Shown: piece after piece, positions 35,001 to 45,874 of the stretch
How positions within the stretch are numbered: the first letter of the stretch is position 1
Layout of the letters: the number at the start of each line of letters is the position of its first letter
From: Phytophthora quininea
Taxonomy: Eukaryota; Oomycota; Peronosporomycetes; Peronosporales; Peronosporaceae
Length of the DNA stretch: 64,000 nucleotides
NCBI GenBank assembly: GCA_011947345.1
Contig: JAAVTG010000593.1
Span: 1 to 64,000 of the forward strand
Direction of reading: 5' to 3'
Program-made: the position numbers and the translations under genes
The notes under the pieces: model-generated
Seen by the model: the letters and a program-made list of their open reading frames with translations, nothing else
Told to the model about the DNA's origin: nothing
Database searches by the model: none

Positions 35001-35649
35001 GACGCGCATGACAGCCAAAGTTCAGGATTTGTCGTCGCCAACGTACCACGACGGAGCTTGGCCGAGACGCCCTCGATTGCAGCGACGCACGGCCGAGCAG
35101 AAAGCAGGGAAGGTAGCGAAACCTGCCCGACGAGAATTATACGCCGCATCGGCAAGCACTCCGCCGGGCGCTGTAGTCAACGACGCCCCAACAACATCCA
35201 GCTCTGCTCGAAACTTGCATGCCGACGTTGCCGCACCCGTTGAAGACAATGTAGCTGCAGGCAAAGACCCGATGGATTCGCCAATCGGCTGCGACGTCGC
35301 CATCGAAGCTCTTGGCCCAACACAGATCGCAAAACTCAAGACGGCAGCTCTGCCTGCAGTCGAGAGCAGCGCTGCTGCGGGTCAGCCATCGTCAAGAGAG
35401 ACGCTACGAAGAAGACACGGCCGGAACTGGTACGTTGTTGGACGTGCTTGCGACCACTGCTCAGGGTTGACCCGCTTTGCTTTGCAGGCCGGCCAGCGAG
35501 GTAAGGGTCCTACCAAGCGCACCACGTCGAAAGTGTCGCATCGCCAGGTCCAGCGCACCAAGAAGCCTAAGGCGCGACGTATCTCGCTGTCGTCCCAAGC
35601 AGCCCGCACTATGGACTGGTCCGCCACCGACTCATTCTCGTTCGCCTAG
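32087..35649 (+). CDS. Many-exon coiled-coil protein
   Basis: The start is the ATG at 32087 (MLATTQSTALVPLSLS). About fourteen exons are separated by short introns; clear ones begin GTATGT near 32136, GTACGT near 32331, GTAGGA near 34250 and GTATGC near 34523, and the last runs about 34785-34842. Between about 32200 and 34760 the protein is almost continuous heptad-rich coiled coil (EKQRLDKRLKERTTLLHNLR, EVQRLAQALEQEQRSLQLVE). The last 260 residues are basic and low-complexity (SKQSQRKAKAAP). Two frame breaks need one base each: an A at 33455-33458 and a G at 33874-33875. I do not recognise the family; cytoskeletal, centrosomal or flagellar proteins have this build. Membrane segments and a signal peptide are absent. 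Confidence 0.7.
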
Positions 35650-35930
35650 TGGAAAGTATAGCTCGACAGGACGAATAGCACTGTAGCGTTCTGCAGCACT
35701 CAGGGTCGACGCATTCGAAAATGTCTTCAGCCTCCAGCACCTGGCCATCAGCAAGCGCGACCTCGACGCACTCAACATGTCCAGCAAGAACGTCAGCCAA
35801 TCGCCGCATATTGGCCAATGATGACGTATTTCTGGCGGTCTGGGACTACCGGGAAGTCCTACCTCGACAACGAGGGGCTCCGAGCGCTCCAGTTGCAAAT
35901 CTGCCGAGTGCGCGTTAAATCGATCCAATC

Positions 35931-36811
35931 ATGTTCTCGTCCGTGCTCCGCTCCATCGCGCCCAAGAACGGCGCCGCCTCCGCGACCGCCGTGGTGTCTG
36001 CGCTGGGCCTGGCCGGCATGTCGACCACGGCGCACAACGCCGAGGAGCCCAAGGTGGCGCTGAGCCCCAAGGAGTTCCGCTCCTTCAAGGTGACCAAGGT
36101 GGAGGACGTGACCCACGACACCAAGCGCCTCGTGTTCGCGCTGCCCAGCAAGGAGCATGAGATGGGCATCACGGTGGCCAGCTGCCTCATGGCCAAGGCC
36201 GAGGTGAACGGCAAGCAGGTCGTGCGCCCGTACACGCCCACCAACACGAACGCCGAGAAGGGCGAGCTGGAGCTCGTGGTCAAGGGCTACCCCAGGGCAT
36301 GCTCAGCAAGCACATTGTGCACCTCAAGGAGGGCGACGAGCTGGCCATGAAGGGTCCCTTCGTCAAGTTCGAGTACAAGCCCAACCAGTACAAGACAGTG
36401 GGCTTCCTGGTCGGCGGCTCGGGCATCACCCGGCGCTGCAGGTCATCAAGGAGATCTGCCGCAACCCGGAGGACCGGACCAAGGTGGTGCTGGTCTTCGC
36501 CAACCAGACCGAGCAGGACATCATCCTCCGCGACGAGCTGGACGCGCTGGCCTCCATGTACCCGCAGCTGCAGGTGCACTACGTGCTGGACAAGGCCGAG
36601 CAGAGCTGGACGGGCTACACGGGCTACGTGACCAAGGAGCTGATCCAGGAGCTCATGCCCGCCCCGTCAGACGACGTTCTGATCGGCGTGTGCGGCCCCC
36701 GCCCATGATGAACGCCATCTCGGGCAACAAGGCCCCGACCGGAGCCAGGGCGAGCTCAACGGCCTGCTCAAGGAGCTCGGCTTCACCAGCACCCAGGTCT
36801 TCAAGTTCTAG
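35931..36811 (+). CDS. NADH-cytochrome b5 reductase 1, four one-base breaks
   Basis: This flavoenzyme passes electrons from NADH through FAD to cytochrome b5, supporting lipid desaturation and sterol synthesis. The start MFSSVLRSIAPKNG is followed by a hydrophobic N-terminus that may anchor it to the outer mitochondrial or ER membrane. Visible motifs are RPYTPTN (FAD), GGSGIT and the VFANQTEQDIILRDEL nucleotide-binding segment, and CGP near the C-terminus. The sequence falls into five frames, each joined by adding one base at C or G runs: 36290-36293, 36429-36431, 36696-36700 and 36737. Such clustering in a conserved gene suggests consensus errors. Expected length is about 294 residues. The tandem paralogue follows 341 bases downstream. 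Confidence 0.85.
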
Positions 36812-37152
36812 GCAGCACCGCGACGTTCACTGCGCCAGGCGACGAGAAGGAAAAAGGCTTGATCCGTCCAACTACTGCATCGAGCTGTAGACAGCGACTG
36901 GAGCTGGCTAGCATTTTAGCTGTTCATGATGATTGAAAACTAATGTACATCGGTGCTGTAGAGCTTTAGCAGTGTCTAGCTAGCATCTTGACGTGGAGAC
37001 GAGTATAAGTGCATTTCTAGCCGCTGGAGCACACATGCCGTGATGACTCGGCACACCCAAGGTGGTTCATGCAAGCGTGTCCAAGACACTTCACTATGCC
37101 ATATCTGTCTTCGACGCCTATTACCATTCTGCCTTCTTCTAGAAAGACTGTC

Positions 37153-38038
37153 ATGCTTCCTTCCATTCTCCGCTCTGCCTCACGCTTGCTCCCCAATGGT
37201 GGCTCCTCCATCGTGACTCCAGTGCTTTCCACCTCGAGGTTTGCCCGGTTTTCCGCCGTCGCACTCGAGTCAAAGGCGGCTCTGAGCATCGACGAATATC
37301 GATCGTTCACAGTCACCAAGGTGGAGTCGTTGACTCATGACACCAAACGTCTGCTGCTCGCCCTGCCTAAGGATCACGTGGATCACGTGGACATCCCCGT
37401 CGCTAGCTGCCTCATGATTAAGGCCGACATTAACGGAGAAGAAGTCTGCCGGGCATACACCCCCACGGATCTAAACGCCGAGAACGGTCAACTCGAGCTC
37501 GTGGTCAAAGGGTATTCGAATGGCAAGCTCAGCAAACACATCGTCAACCTCCAGCAAGGTGACAGCTTGGACATGCAGGGCCCCTACGTCAAGTTCCCGT
37601 ACAAGGCGAACCAGTACAAGACCGTCGGCTTCCTCTGCGGTGGCTCGGGCATTGCCCCAGCACTGCAAGTGATCAAAGAGGCCTGCTTCAACCCGCAGGA
37701 CTTCACCGAAATGGTGGTGGTCTTTGCCAACAAGACTGAGAAGGACATCATCCTACGCGACTATCTGGACGAACTCCAACGCTCGTGTCCGCAATTGCAC
37801 TTGCACTACGTGCTGGACCAGCCTTCCGCGGACAGGCAGAGCCACTCGGGCTACATCTCCAAGGAACTCATCCAAAATCTGCTGCCACCACCTTCAGACG
37901 ACAATCTTATCTGTGTCTGCGGCTCTCCGCAAATGATGGAGTCCATCTCGGGCGATGTGGGGCTTTCCCCGACCTGGGCGAGCTCAAGGGATGCTCAAAG
38001 AGCTGGGCTTCTCCAGCCAGCAGGTGTACAAGTTCTAG
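37153..38038 (+). CDS. NADH-cytochrome b5 reductase 2, two one-base breaks
   Basis: Tandem paralogue of the preceding gene. I use the ATG at 37153 (MLPSILRSASRLLPNG) because it opens an Arg/Ser-rich, mitochondria-like leader; an in-frame ATG at 37069 is possible. Motifs are RAYTPTD (FAD binding), GGSGIAPALQVIKEA (NADH binding), VFANKTEKDIILRDYL, and CGSPQMMESISG. The frame holds until 37962, then needs one extra G at 37959-37962 and another at 37988-37990 to end in QQVYKF and the stop at 38036-38038. Read as it stands, it would run on to 38178 with an unrelated tail. The C-terminal F matches the family. Expected length is about 295 residues. Confidence 0.87.
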
Positions 38039-38252
38039 ATAACCGTCCTGCCAGTAAAGCCGTTGAAGTTGTTGCCTTTGAGTCGTTGTGTTGCACCTCC
38101 AATTCCAGCGATACGAGCCACCTCCAGCTGTTTCTGCAGCGTCGAGTCAGTCACGAAATGCCTGGACACTTGCTGTAGAGGAGGAGAGAAGGCCACACAT
38201 CGCCTTGTTCCTTCCTGCCAATCCCTTTATTCTCCAACTGAAAGCTTTCGCC

Positions 38253-39644
38253 ATGGAGGCCGTCGAGATGGCGCCCGAGGACCTGCCCAGGCCGTCGCAC
38301 ATGCTCAACTCGCGTCTGTCGACCGACGACCACTACACGCCCGGCAGCGCTAACAGTCGCGGCAGTATGGCGGCCTCCAGAGCGTCCCAGGGCGCGCGGC
38401 CGTCCATGATGGCGTCCGTCCTGCGTCCGTCGTCCATGATGCGGCCCTCGGTGGTCACCGACCTCAGCAACAACTTCTCCGAGGCCAAAATCCACGACGC
38501 CCACGTGCAGATCTTCTCGAGCGACGTGCTGATGGAGGGAGAGCTCACCAAGAAAGGCGAGAGCGGGCTGCAGACGTGGAAGAATGTACGTGTACGTACA
38601 GCCCCATGCGTACAGCATCACCTCGATTCTTTTGCTCATTGCTGTTATCTTTAGCGAATTTTCGTGCTACGAGGCCAAGAATTGTCGTACTACACGATCG
38701 ACAACAAGCAGCGCTACGGAGCGTTGAAAGGCACGTGGGGTATCGCAGGCGCGACGGTAGAACGACTGGACAATTCGTCCTTCACGTTAACACTCGCCAA
38801 TGGCAGCGCGAGAGCTCTGGGCGCCCCCAACGTCCAGACGTTGATGGACTGGATGACGGCCATCGCGGTCGGCTCGGAGGCGCACATGGTGGAGCCGACC
38901 ACGGACCTGTCGATGGTCGACACGAGTCGCACGACGCACATCATCCTGGTCCGTCACGGCCACTACGCCAGCTCGCAGACGCCGTCGGTGGATCTGCACG
39001 GTCCGCTGACCGATCTAGGCGTGCAGCAAGCACGAGCCACCGGTCGGTTCCTGCACAACTATCTGTCGCAGCGCATGGTGCTCAAGCGCTTCCAGCAGTT
39101 CCCAATCTACCATAGTGGAGTCCGCAGAGCAGTCGAGACGGCCGAACTTATCGGCGACGCATTCCCTCGTGGGACGCTGCAGTTTCGCGAGAATAAACTG
39201 TTCCGTGAGGCGTGGCCTGGAAACCCGCTGCCGCACGGCAACCGCCAGCAGTTGGCGCGTGAAAAGCTCGACAACATGGTGTCGGACTGTGCGCGTTTGA
39301 AAATGGCCTACCGCATCATGTTCCGCCACTTGATCCCGGAAGATCTTCAGACCGGGGAGCGTCCGCTCAGCGAAGACGACAAGAAGCGCTTCGCCGACAC
39401 GTTCACCATCCGGTCGACGCAGACCCGAGCGAACGATCGATTCCGGGTCGTCGTGTGCCACGCCAACATCATCCGTTGGCTCGTGTGCAAGTCGCTGGGT
39501 GTGGATCCCGATGGAACGTGGGGGCGGATGCGCTACAACCACTGCGGCATCACGGCCATGGAGATCGACAGCGTCGGCAACGTGCAGCTGAGCTACATGA
39601 ACCAGACCGGCCACTTGGAGACGACACAACTGTCGGAGGTCTAG
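38253..39644 (+). CDS. PH domain plus histidine phosphatase (PGAM-like)
   Basis: Exon 1 is 38253-38585 and exon 2 is 38655-39644, with a GTACGT...TTTAG intron in phase 0, giving 440 residues. The Ser/Met-rich N-terminus (about residues 1-85) is followed by a PH domain at about 90-190 (MEGELTKKGESGLQTWKN, RIFVLRGQELSYYTI, LMDWMTAIAV). A histidine phosphatase domain of the phosphoglycerate mutase clan follows at about 215-430. It has the ILVRHGHY motif with the catalytic RHG, HSGVRRAVETAE, and VVCHANIIRWL with the second His. This is the PGAM5/UBASH3/Sts type of phosphatase rather than the glycolytic enzyme. The PH domain would bring it to phosphoinositide membranes. Substrate unknown. Confidence 0.85.
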
Positions 39645-40528
39645 GAATTGGTGGCTCCAACGTGTTTCCCTCCCTGCGGTCGTGGATTTATCGGCACCCG
39701 ACGGAGTCGTGTGTATGCGTTGTATCGATCTCTGCTGTTAGCGAACTGAACGACACAAAAACAAAACTTATGCTCTTTATCCAGAAACATTCGTTCGACT
39801 GTCTTGTGTCTCTGACGAGCCCGTGGCTCGCTTCAATTCCAATTCGTCTTGCCGTTGCGGTCTGTGGGACGTTCAACTGCAAATCGCTCGCCGCCACTTG
39901 CCCCGCGGTACGAACGATGGATTTTATCATTTTCGTGTGCGGCCAAAAGACAAAGCCATCCGTGAGTGCGCTCATGGGGTCAGCAACCGTGGCCGTGTCC
40001 GCTGCTTCCCGGTGGTGTTCCGTGTTGCAGCTGGCGAAAAGCGCCGATAACCGCAGACTAAGACGGCAGTCGTTGACCCGCAGCGGATCGCTCCGACCTC
40101 TTCGCTATGCTGCCCTGAAACCGAGCCACGCTCGACTCGAACTCATCGTTCGACACGGCCGTTTTACCCATTGCAGAGCGTTGCAGAGAGCACGAAATGG
40201 CCCCGATGGCCAGCATCAAGGGCCAACTCGATTGTCGGTGCCAATCGACCACCTGGAACCGATCTGAACCCCGAGGCTGTCCACCCGAGAAACGCCGGCA
40301 ATGATGAACGTAGTCGGGTGGGTCTTGATTGGAACGAGGAGTGAAAGCTCCGAGATTTTTAGATGGCGAGGCCATCTGCCATCCACCGAGCACTGGCGCC
40401 AAGCAGTAACGAGGCCGACCCACTCAGTTGCCAGTGTCGACTACAGAAGCGGAATCCAAACATCAGCGCTGCATCCCCAACCATTCCGCTTTTCACCACG
40501 TCGAGCGCAGTTCGACGACTACCGCGAG
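39645..40528. other. Intergenic, no separate gene seen
   Basis: Open frames run through this stretch on the plus strand, and the frame from 40301 is continuous with the START-FYVE gene, so that gene could begin earlier. No other family is recognisable. Confidence 0.4.
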
Positions 40529-41760
40529 ATGAAAGTGTCAATGGACGGAGCTCTATCGCCTGAAGAAACGGCAGCGCTGCTCAGTATGAGCGACGCCTTC
40601 GTCCAAGAAGCGGTTCACATGTCGAGACACTATGCCGGCTGTTCGCGCCACCCGAACGCGATCGATGCCACCCGATGGAAACGAGTGACCCACGTCCGAG
40701 ACCTGACGATGTACAAGGAGCGTCGGGCTCGCTGTAAACTCGGCAGCAAGCGCAAATTAGGATCGCGCTTGGCAGAGTCCGAAGGAGACGACGATCGTAC
40801 CAAGCTACTGCCTGCGACTCTGTTGGTGGGAACCTTCCCAGGGGACCTCGACTCGGTCATGTTTGGACTGCAGAGCCCCACCGAAGACGCCACCAGACTG
40901 CGAGCGTCGTATCTTGGAGATAACCTCGTGAACGAGAAACTGCTGACAGCGCCGTTGGAATCTGCCAGTTTCGACGATCCGTTCCGGTCGTGCACTTTGA
41001 GGTGGCGAGGGGCTCGCAGTGGCAGCACAGCGGCTCGGGTGGCTTCCAGAAAACTGTTTTCGTCGCGGGTGGCGGAGACCGTCTACATTGAGTCTACAGG
41101 GATCACAGACCTCGGCAATGGCGAACGCGTCGGCTACGAATTGCTGCAGTCCGTCGACATCCCTGGACTTGGAGCTTTCGGGGGCAAGAAAACCCAAGCG
41201 GTCATCTCGTACTGCTACGTATATCGCCAGCCCTCTCCTGACGTCATGGAAGTCTTCATGTTGGGCTCCACTTCTCGTGACGGCGTTCTATTGGGAGGTG
41301 CATTGGCCAAGATGCACAGTCTTCACCGCCTTGTAGATTGTGCCGAGCGCAAGAAGTTGGCGTGGCTGTTGAATGCCAGCCAACCCACCTTGGCCAACAC
41401 CAAAGAAGGCGGATGTTGTGCCGAGTGCTTCCGTTCGTTCGGACTGTGGCCCTACCGAACCGAGCGACTCTGCAGTCTCTGCGACGAACGAGTGTGCACG
41501 AGCTGCACCGCCTACCGGCAAATGCGCTTCGCGTTGCCATTCCGTCGCAAAGTGACTCGCACGAAATTGGCTTTTGCGGTCGCTGCCTCTTGCGCGCTGA
41601 AGAAACGAGCGCAGCGACCATCGCCGCTTACGAGGCGATGGACCACAGCATCGAGCTGGACACGCACGACAGCTCCGAGTTCCTGTCCAGTGCGTCGTCG
41701 AAGTGGATGATTTCAAGTCTGGACGACGACGACCTCGCCATGACCATCCTTGGCGACTAG
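40529..41760 (+). CDS. START-like plus FYVE-type zinc finger protein
   Basis: The preferred start is the ATG at 40529 (MKVSMDGALSPEETAALLSM); the frame is open back to 40301. The middle (about residues 60-280) has the layout of the START-like lipid-binding domain of oomycete START-FYVE proteins, including LLVGTFPGDLDSVMFGL, VYIESTG, GYELLQSVDIP and SYCYVYRQPSPDVMEVFM. Then comes a FYVE-like zinc finger with Cys pairs CAEC, CSLC, CTSC and finally CGRC. The last pair lies in the next frame: a base is missing near 41564-41566 (ACGAAATTGG). The acidic end SSLDDDDLAMTILGD follows to the stop at 41760. Such proteins bind PI3P-containing endosomal membranes. Oomycetes have many paralogues. Confidence 0.75.
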
Positions 41761-41896
41761 ACGATCGCATTGATCCCCGTCGGAAGGGATCGCCAACCAC
41801 CGCAGCTCCACGAACATCCTGAAAGTGTCTTCCTTGCGTAACTCAAACCAAATATTTATACTTAAACGAGCTGCACAGTTCCTGCCTTCGAGTGGT

Positions 41897-42604
41897 TCAC
41901 TGAATACCGGACGTCCCCAGCAGAGGATGTCGGTGGGCCTTGTGGAAATGCACGCTGGCATCGTCCATCGCGGCGCAAATGAGCAGAACGAGCGCCATGT
42001 CCACTCCGATGGCCGTCTCGACGTGATACGCGTTGCCTCCGAACGTCGTCATGCGGTTACTTGCTGGTCGATACACCTTGGCGATCGGTTCTCTTCGGCC
42101 GCCGCGCTCGAGGTACATGACTGCTGCTCGCTGTCTCCACATGCCGTGGCAGCCGATTCGGCTCTTGCCTCCTGTGTGAGGGTCCTCGACCTCTGCTAGC
42201 AACGGCTCGCCTCTGCCTGGAACAAACTTGATCACCAGCGTCGTCAAGACCTTGGGACTCGGCTGTCGACGTTTGCCCAGACAAACCGCGTAGCTGGCAG
42301 CGTCCGAGCTGCTGGTGTTGACCAAATGGGCCACGGGGATGCCGTACTCGTCCAGCAGCCACTTGGTGATGCCGTCCGCCATCTCTCCCTCGATTGCTGG
42401 CATGACTCGAAACAAGACGCGCCCGGACTCGACCTCCCGAATCGCGAAGCCGCCGATGTCGATCGTGTGCGTCCAAAAGTTGTCGGTCAGCTCCAACGTC
42501 GTGACCCGGCGGCGACAGAAGCGAGGGTTCACCACGAACGGGAACTTCCACTGCGCCGCCAACGGCGTGGCCAGGAACTTTTGCATCGACAGCGCCGTCC
42601 CCAT
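41897..42604 (-). CDS. LURP-one/Tubby-C-like protein
   Basis: The start is MGTALSMQKFLATPLAAQWK (ATG at 42604), with about 235 residues. The order F-V-V-N-P-R-F, then L-E-L-T-D-N-F-W, then IGGFAIREVESGRVLFRV, fits the LOR (LURP-one-related) fold, a 12-strand barrel around one helix related to Tubby C-terminal domains. The frame is open upstream to 42682 without added family features. Function in oomycetes is unknown; plant relatives are linked to pathogen response. It is convergent with the START-FYVE gene (137 bases apart). Confidence 0.65.
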   Translation of the reverse strand: MGTALSMQKFLATPLAAQWKFPFVVNPRFCRRRVTTLELTDNFWTHTIDIGGFAIREVESGRVLFRVMPAIEGEMADGITKWLLDEYGIPVAHLVNTSSSDAASYAVCLGKRRQPSPKVLTTLVIKFVPGRGEPLLAEVEDPHTGGKSRIGCHGMWRQRAAVMYLERGGRREPIAKVYRPASNRMTTFGGNAYHVETAIGVDMALVLLICAAMDDASVHFHKAHRHPLLGTSGIQ

Positions 42605-43835
42605 TACTGCCAGACTCCCTCCACCACGCCGGACAAGTCGCTGCAATCGTAGAGTGAGGAGGTGATCGGACTGGATAGGCACCTGTACGAACGAATTGAG
42701 ACGCGCATGAGATTGTTGATCGTCGCGGTCTCACATACGTTGGCAGTGACACGCTACCTGCGGGATTAGATAGCAAGTGGCGGAGACTGGACGAGCGGCC
42801 TCGAGGTTGTTGCCGCGGGACTGGAGAAAACAGAGACGCCGAAAAGTGGTTGTCTGGATGGCGGTGCCCCCAAGGTGTGATAGGCACATGTACAGCAGCG
42901 TCGGATGTTCGCCTGGAGCGGCTGACGGCCGCCACAAAAGACTTGGATAAGAGCCAGCAGAGAGTCAGCACCTCTACGGAAGAGTGTATAATAGCTTTCG
43001 GCAAAAGATAACTATTTCGCCTGCCGATATCTTCTTTTTTTCGTCATGGAGTCTTCCTGGCCTGCTGCAGTCGATGAACATGTCGATTGAACACTTCGAG
43101 GCTCAATCTAACGTTGAAGTTGCCGCTACAATACTCGGCAATTGCGCTCAGCCAGAGAACACAACACCAGAAAATCAGCATATCATGTTGATGCCGTTGG
43201 AGGACCACATCGATATCGAGGCCACGTTACTGTGGATGTACACTGTGCGCTCTTGTCTGCTCGCACGGTGGCGAGTGTTGCTTTGGATCGGTTGGCGTTG
43301 TTTTTCGGTGCGGTTCAGGGTTGCAGCAGTATCATTGCCACGTCACTTGCCTACGATTGAAGCGAAAGGATCCTTTGGGTTTCTATAGACCGTTGCCAAG
43401 AACTGCGATCTCCCTTTCGCCTTCTTGGGGCCCATGCAGACTTCATGTGCCCTCGCTCGCTCGCAGCGTTGTTCTCGCTCGCCGTGGCGTTGCAGGCCGA
43501 GAAAAAGGGTCGTTGGGGAGTTGCGCCAGCGCCCAGCTGCGGGATGAAACCAATTTTGCGGCCTACGCTCCGTCATGGCATGCTATTCCCCAGCATCCAT
43601 CGCTTTCCAGAGGGTTTGTTGTCTCATTGGCCCGCTGCGATCCTCGACGCCATGTTCTTCACCCGATCGTTATCTTGAGTAATGTATACCTCGCCGTCTT
43701 TCCCCCTCCTTTCGAGGTTTTTGGTTTCCCCGCAATCCACGACCTCGTCCAGAATCCGATTTGCTTCCCAAGAGCCAAGTAAGCTTTCCTCCCTCTCCTC
43801 TCAAGTCTCCAAGACCCCCTCCCCTTCTAAGAATA
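42605..43835. other. Intergenic between LOR protein and 14-3-3
   Basis: A plus-strand frame at 43072-43388 (start MNMSIEHFEAQSNVEVAATI) looks coding for its first 60 residues but has no family I recognise. The last 60 bases before the 14-3-3 start are strongly pyrimidine-rich, as is common in promoters of highly expressed oomycete genes. Confidence 0.4.
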
Positions 43836-44584
43836 ATGGACCGCGACTCGCTTGTCTTCCTCGCCAAGCTGGCCGAGCAGGCCGAGCGCTACGACGAGAT
43901 GGTGGACCACATGAAGGCCGTGGCCAACAACCACAACGTGGAGCTGACGGTCGAGGAGCGCAACCTGCTCTCGGTGGCCTACAAGAACGTGATCGGTTCG
44001 CGCCGCGCGTCGTGGCGCGTCATCTCGTCCATCGAGAACAAGGGCGACAGCGAGCGCTCGGAGCACATCAAGGCCTACCGCCAGAAAATCGAGGGCGAGC
44101 TGGTCGACATCTGTAACGACATTCTGACCATCATCGAGAATAATCTGATTCCCAACTCGTCGTCTGAGGAGGGCAAGGTCTTTTACTACAAGATGAAGGG
44201 CGACTACCACCGCTACCTGGCCGAGTTCCAGGTGGACGACGAGCGCAAGGAGTCGTCCGACAAAGCCCTGGAGAGCTACAAGCAGGCCTCGACTATCGCC
44301 ATGGCCGAGCTGCCCCCACGCACCCCATCCGCCTGGGTCTGGCCCTGAACTTCTCGGTCTTTTACTACGAGATCCTGAACTCGCCCGACCGCGCCTGTAA
44401 CCTGGCCAAGCAGGCCTTCGACGACGCCATCGCCGAGCTGGACACGCTCTCGGAGGAGAGCTACAAGGACAGCACGCTGATCATGCAGCTGCTGCGCGAC
44501 AACCTGACGCTCTGGACGTCGGACCAGGAGCCCGACAACGCCGACGCTAACCAGGGCGACATGAACGTGCAGGACGTGGAGTAG
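43836..44584 (+). CDS. 14-3-3 protein, one-base frame break
   Basis: 14-3-3 proteins are dimeric adaptors that bind phosphoserine/threonine motifs in signalling partners. The ATG at 43836 gives [20 protein letters not shown]. Family features are [20 protein letters not shown] (signature 1, with the phosphopeptide-binding Lys and Arg), [18 protein letters not shown], and [20 protein letters not shown] (signature 2). The frame breaks at a run of five C (44313-44317); one more C would restore the highly conserved [12 protein letters not shown]. The C-terminus LTLWTSDQE followed by an acidic tail is typical. Expected length is 249 residues. Because oomycetes have few 14-3-3 genes, a real null allele is unlikely. 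Confidence 0.92.
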
Positions 44585-45112
44585 GCGCACTGTTAGTTGA
44601 CGGCGCGTCTGGGTCTAGTGGCAGTAGTCGCCTCTTTGCCCGAGTGAAGTGAAGAGGGAAGCTTTTCCCCTCGAGCTGGAGGAAGATGATTCGTTTTTGG
44701 CAGTTTTCCTCACGACAGGACTGACGGGAGAACGAGAGGCCGCAGAGAAATCTCGTTGGCCACCTCTTTCGTGAGTCTGGTGGGGTGGAAGCTGCCGGAG
44801 CTGGGGGTTGTCTTTCGTGGTCGAGGATCGCCTCGAGCCCGGACGCGTCTCGTGCTTAATATTGGTAGATAGAAAAAGGAGAAATCAAAAGACTGTCTTC
44901 CGTGACGTTAGTGTTTGAGGTCTTGCTCTTGCTCTGTGTGTGTGAAGGAAATGCATAAGTTTCACCACGATCGATCTTCAACTTCTGCCATGAGAAGCGA
45001 GATCGTCGACAGAAATGGATCGAAACTACTTGTACTGCATGACGTTGACAATTGACTTCCATGTTTCCTCTTCACACCGTATCGTAAACTCATCTCTAGA
45101 CGTGGACTCCAC
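44585..45112. other. 14-3-3 3' untranslated and intergenic DNA
   Basis: I see no gene. A GT-rich stretch and AT-rich segment around 44870-44960 are consistent with a 3' untranslated region. Confidence 0.5.
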
Positions 45113-45874
45113 TTAGTTCATTGCGCCAGCAGCCTGGTGCTCTTCGAAATGCGTCTGGCAGTAGTTCTGCGTGCGTTCATAAGCCGGTTTAGAGCAGTTG
45201 GCCACTTGGCAACGCTTGCCACCGCCGTGCGCCCAGCAGAAGCCGTTCGACACGGAAATGGTGTCGCAGTTCTCGAACGAGCACACGGTGCCGCCGCCGT
45301 GCGACCAGCAGACGCCCTTGGACTTGGCTCGGTTGTTGCAGTCTTGCACTTTGCAGCGCACCCATCCGCCGTGCTTCCAGCAGCGTTTGGCGTGTTTGGC
45401 GCGACTGGTGCAGCCTTCGACCGAGCAGAACTTGCTGCCTTTGCGGACGGTGGTGCCGCCGGCAGCTTCCGACGTCGAAGCTGTCGGGGTCGTGGAATTC
45501 AACCGACGCTTCCGCTTGACGGCATCGTCGCTCTTGACCTCGGTCGGCTTCTCATCGTCGCTCTCAGAGTCCGACGAGGACAGGATGAACGAGAGTGCAG
45601 ATTTGTCTGTGGCATCATCGGTGTTGACACTCTGAGGTTGGTGCTGCATGGTGGGGGTCGGAAGAGTGCGCGACGCCGGTGACACTGTGAGCCCAGTCGC
45701 CAAATTCCGGAATGGGGTTGAGCTCGGGTCGGGACTCGGCGTCTTGACGTTGCTGGTGGTGACCGACGCAGGCGGCTGCGTCAGCGAGAGCTTGTCTCGC
45801 GCATCCATCGCAGACAGAGTTTGGGCTCGACAAGATCCTGGTGATGGCCGACGGACAGGCGACCGCGCTTCCAA
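45113..45874 (-). CDS. Cys/His zinc-repeat protein 1 (WRKY19-like repeats)
   Basis: A 253-residue frame starts MEARSPVRRPSPGSCRAQTL. Residues 1-150 are Ser/Thr/Pro-rich and include an acidic SFILSSSDSESDDE block and a KRKRRLN basic patch that could be a nuclear signal. Residues 155-245 hold four copies of a C-x4-C-x6/8-C-x-H unit (for example CSVEGCTSRAKHAKRCWKHG), often ended by GG. Database entries name such oomycete proteins after plant WRKY19, but there is no WRKY domain here. The repeats likely bind zinc. A nuclear regulatory role is inferred only. The 3' end is duplicated in the gene at 48326-49068. Confidence 0.8.
   Translation of the reverse strand: MEARSPVRRPSPGSCRAQTLSAMDARDKLSLTQPPASVTTSNVKTPSPDPSSTPFRNLATGLTVSPASRTLPTPTMQHQPQSVNTDDATDKSALSFILSSSDSESDDEKPTEVKSDDAVKRKRRLNSTTPTASTSEAAGGTTVRKGSKFCSVEGCTSRAKHAKRCWKHGGWVRCKVQDCNNRAKSKGVCWSHGGGTVCSFENCDTISVSNGFCWAHGGGKRCQVANCSKPAYERTQNYCQTHFEEHQAAGAMN

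Noticed and set aside
36299..36631. Separate small genes inside b5 reductase 1
   Set aside because: All pieces align in order to one reductase (as in the neighbouring copy) and differ only by one-base shifts.
45137..45682. A plus-strand frame of 181 codons over zinc-repeat gene 1, with a near copy at 48356-48706
   Set aside because: It is the antisense shadow of the Cys/His repeats; the repetition only mirrors the duplicated 3' half on the other strand.
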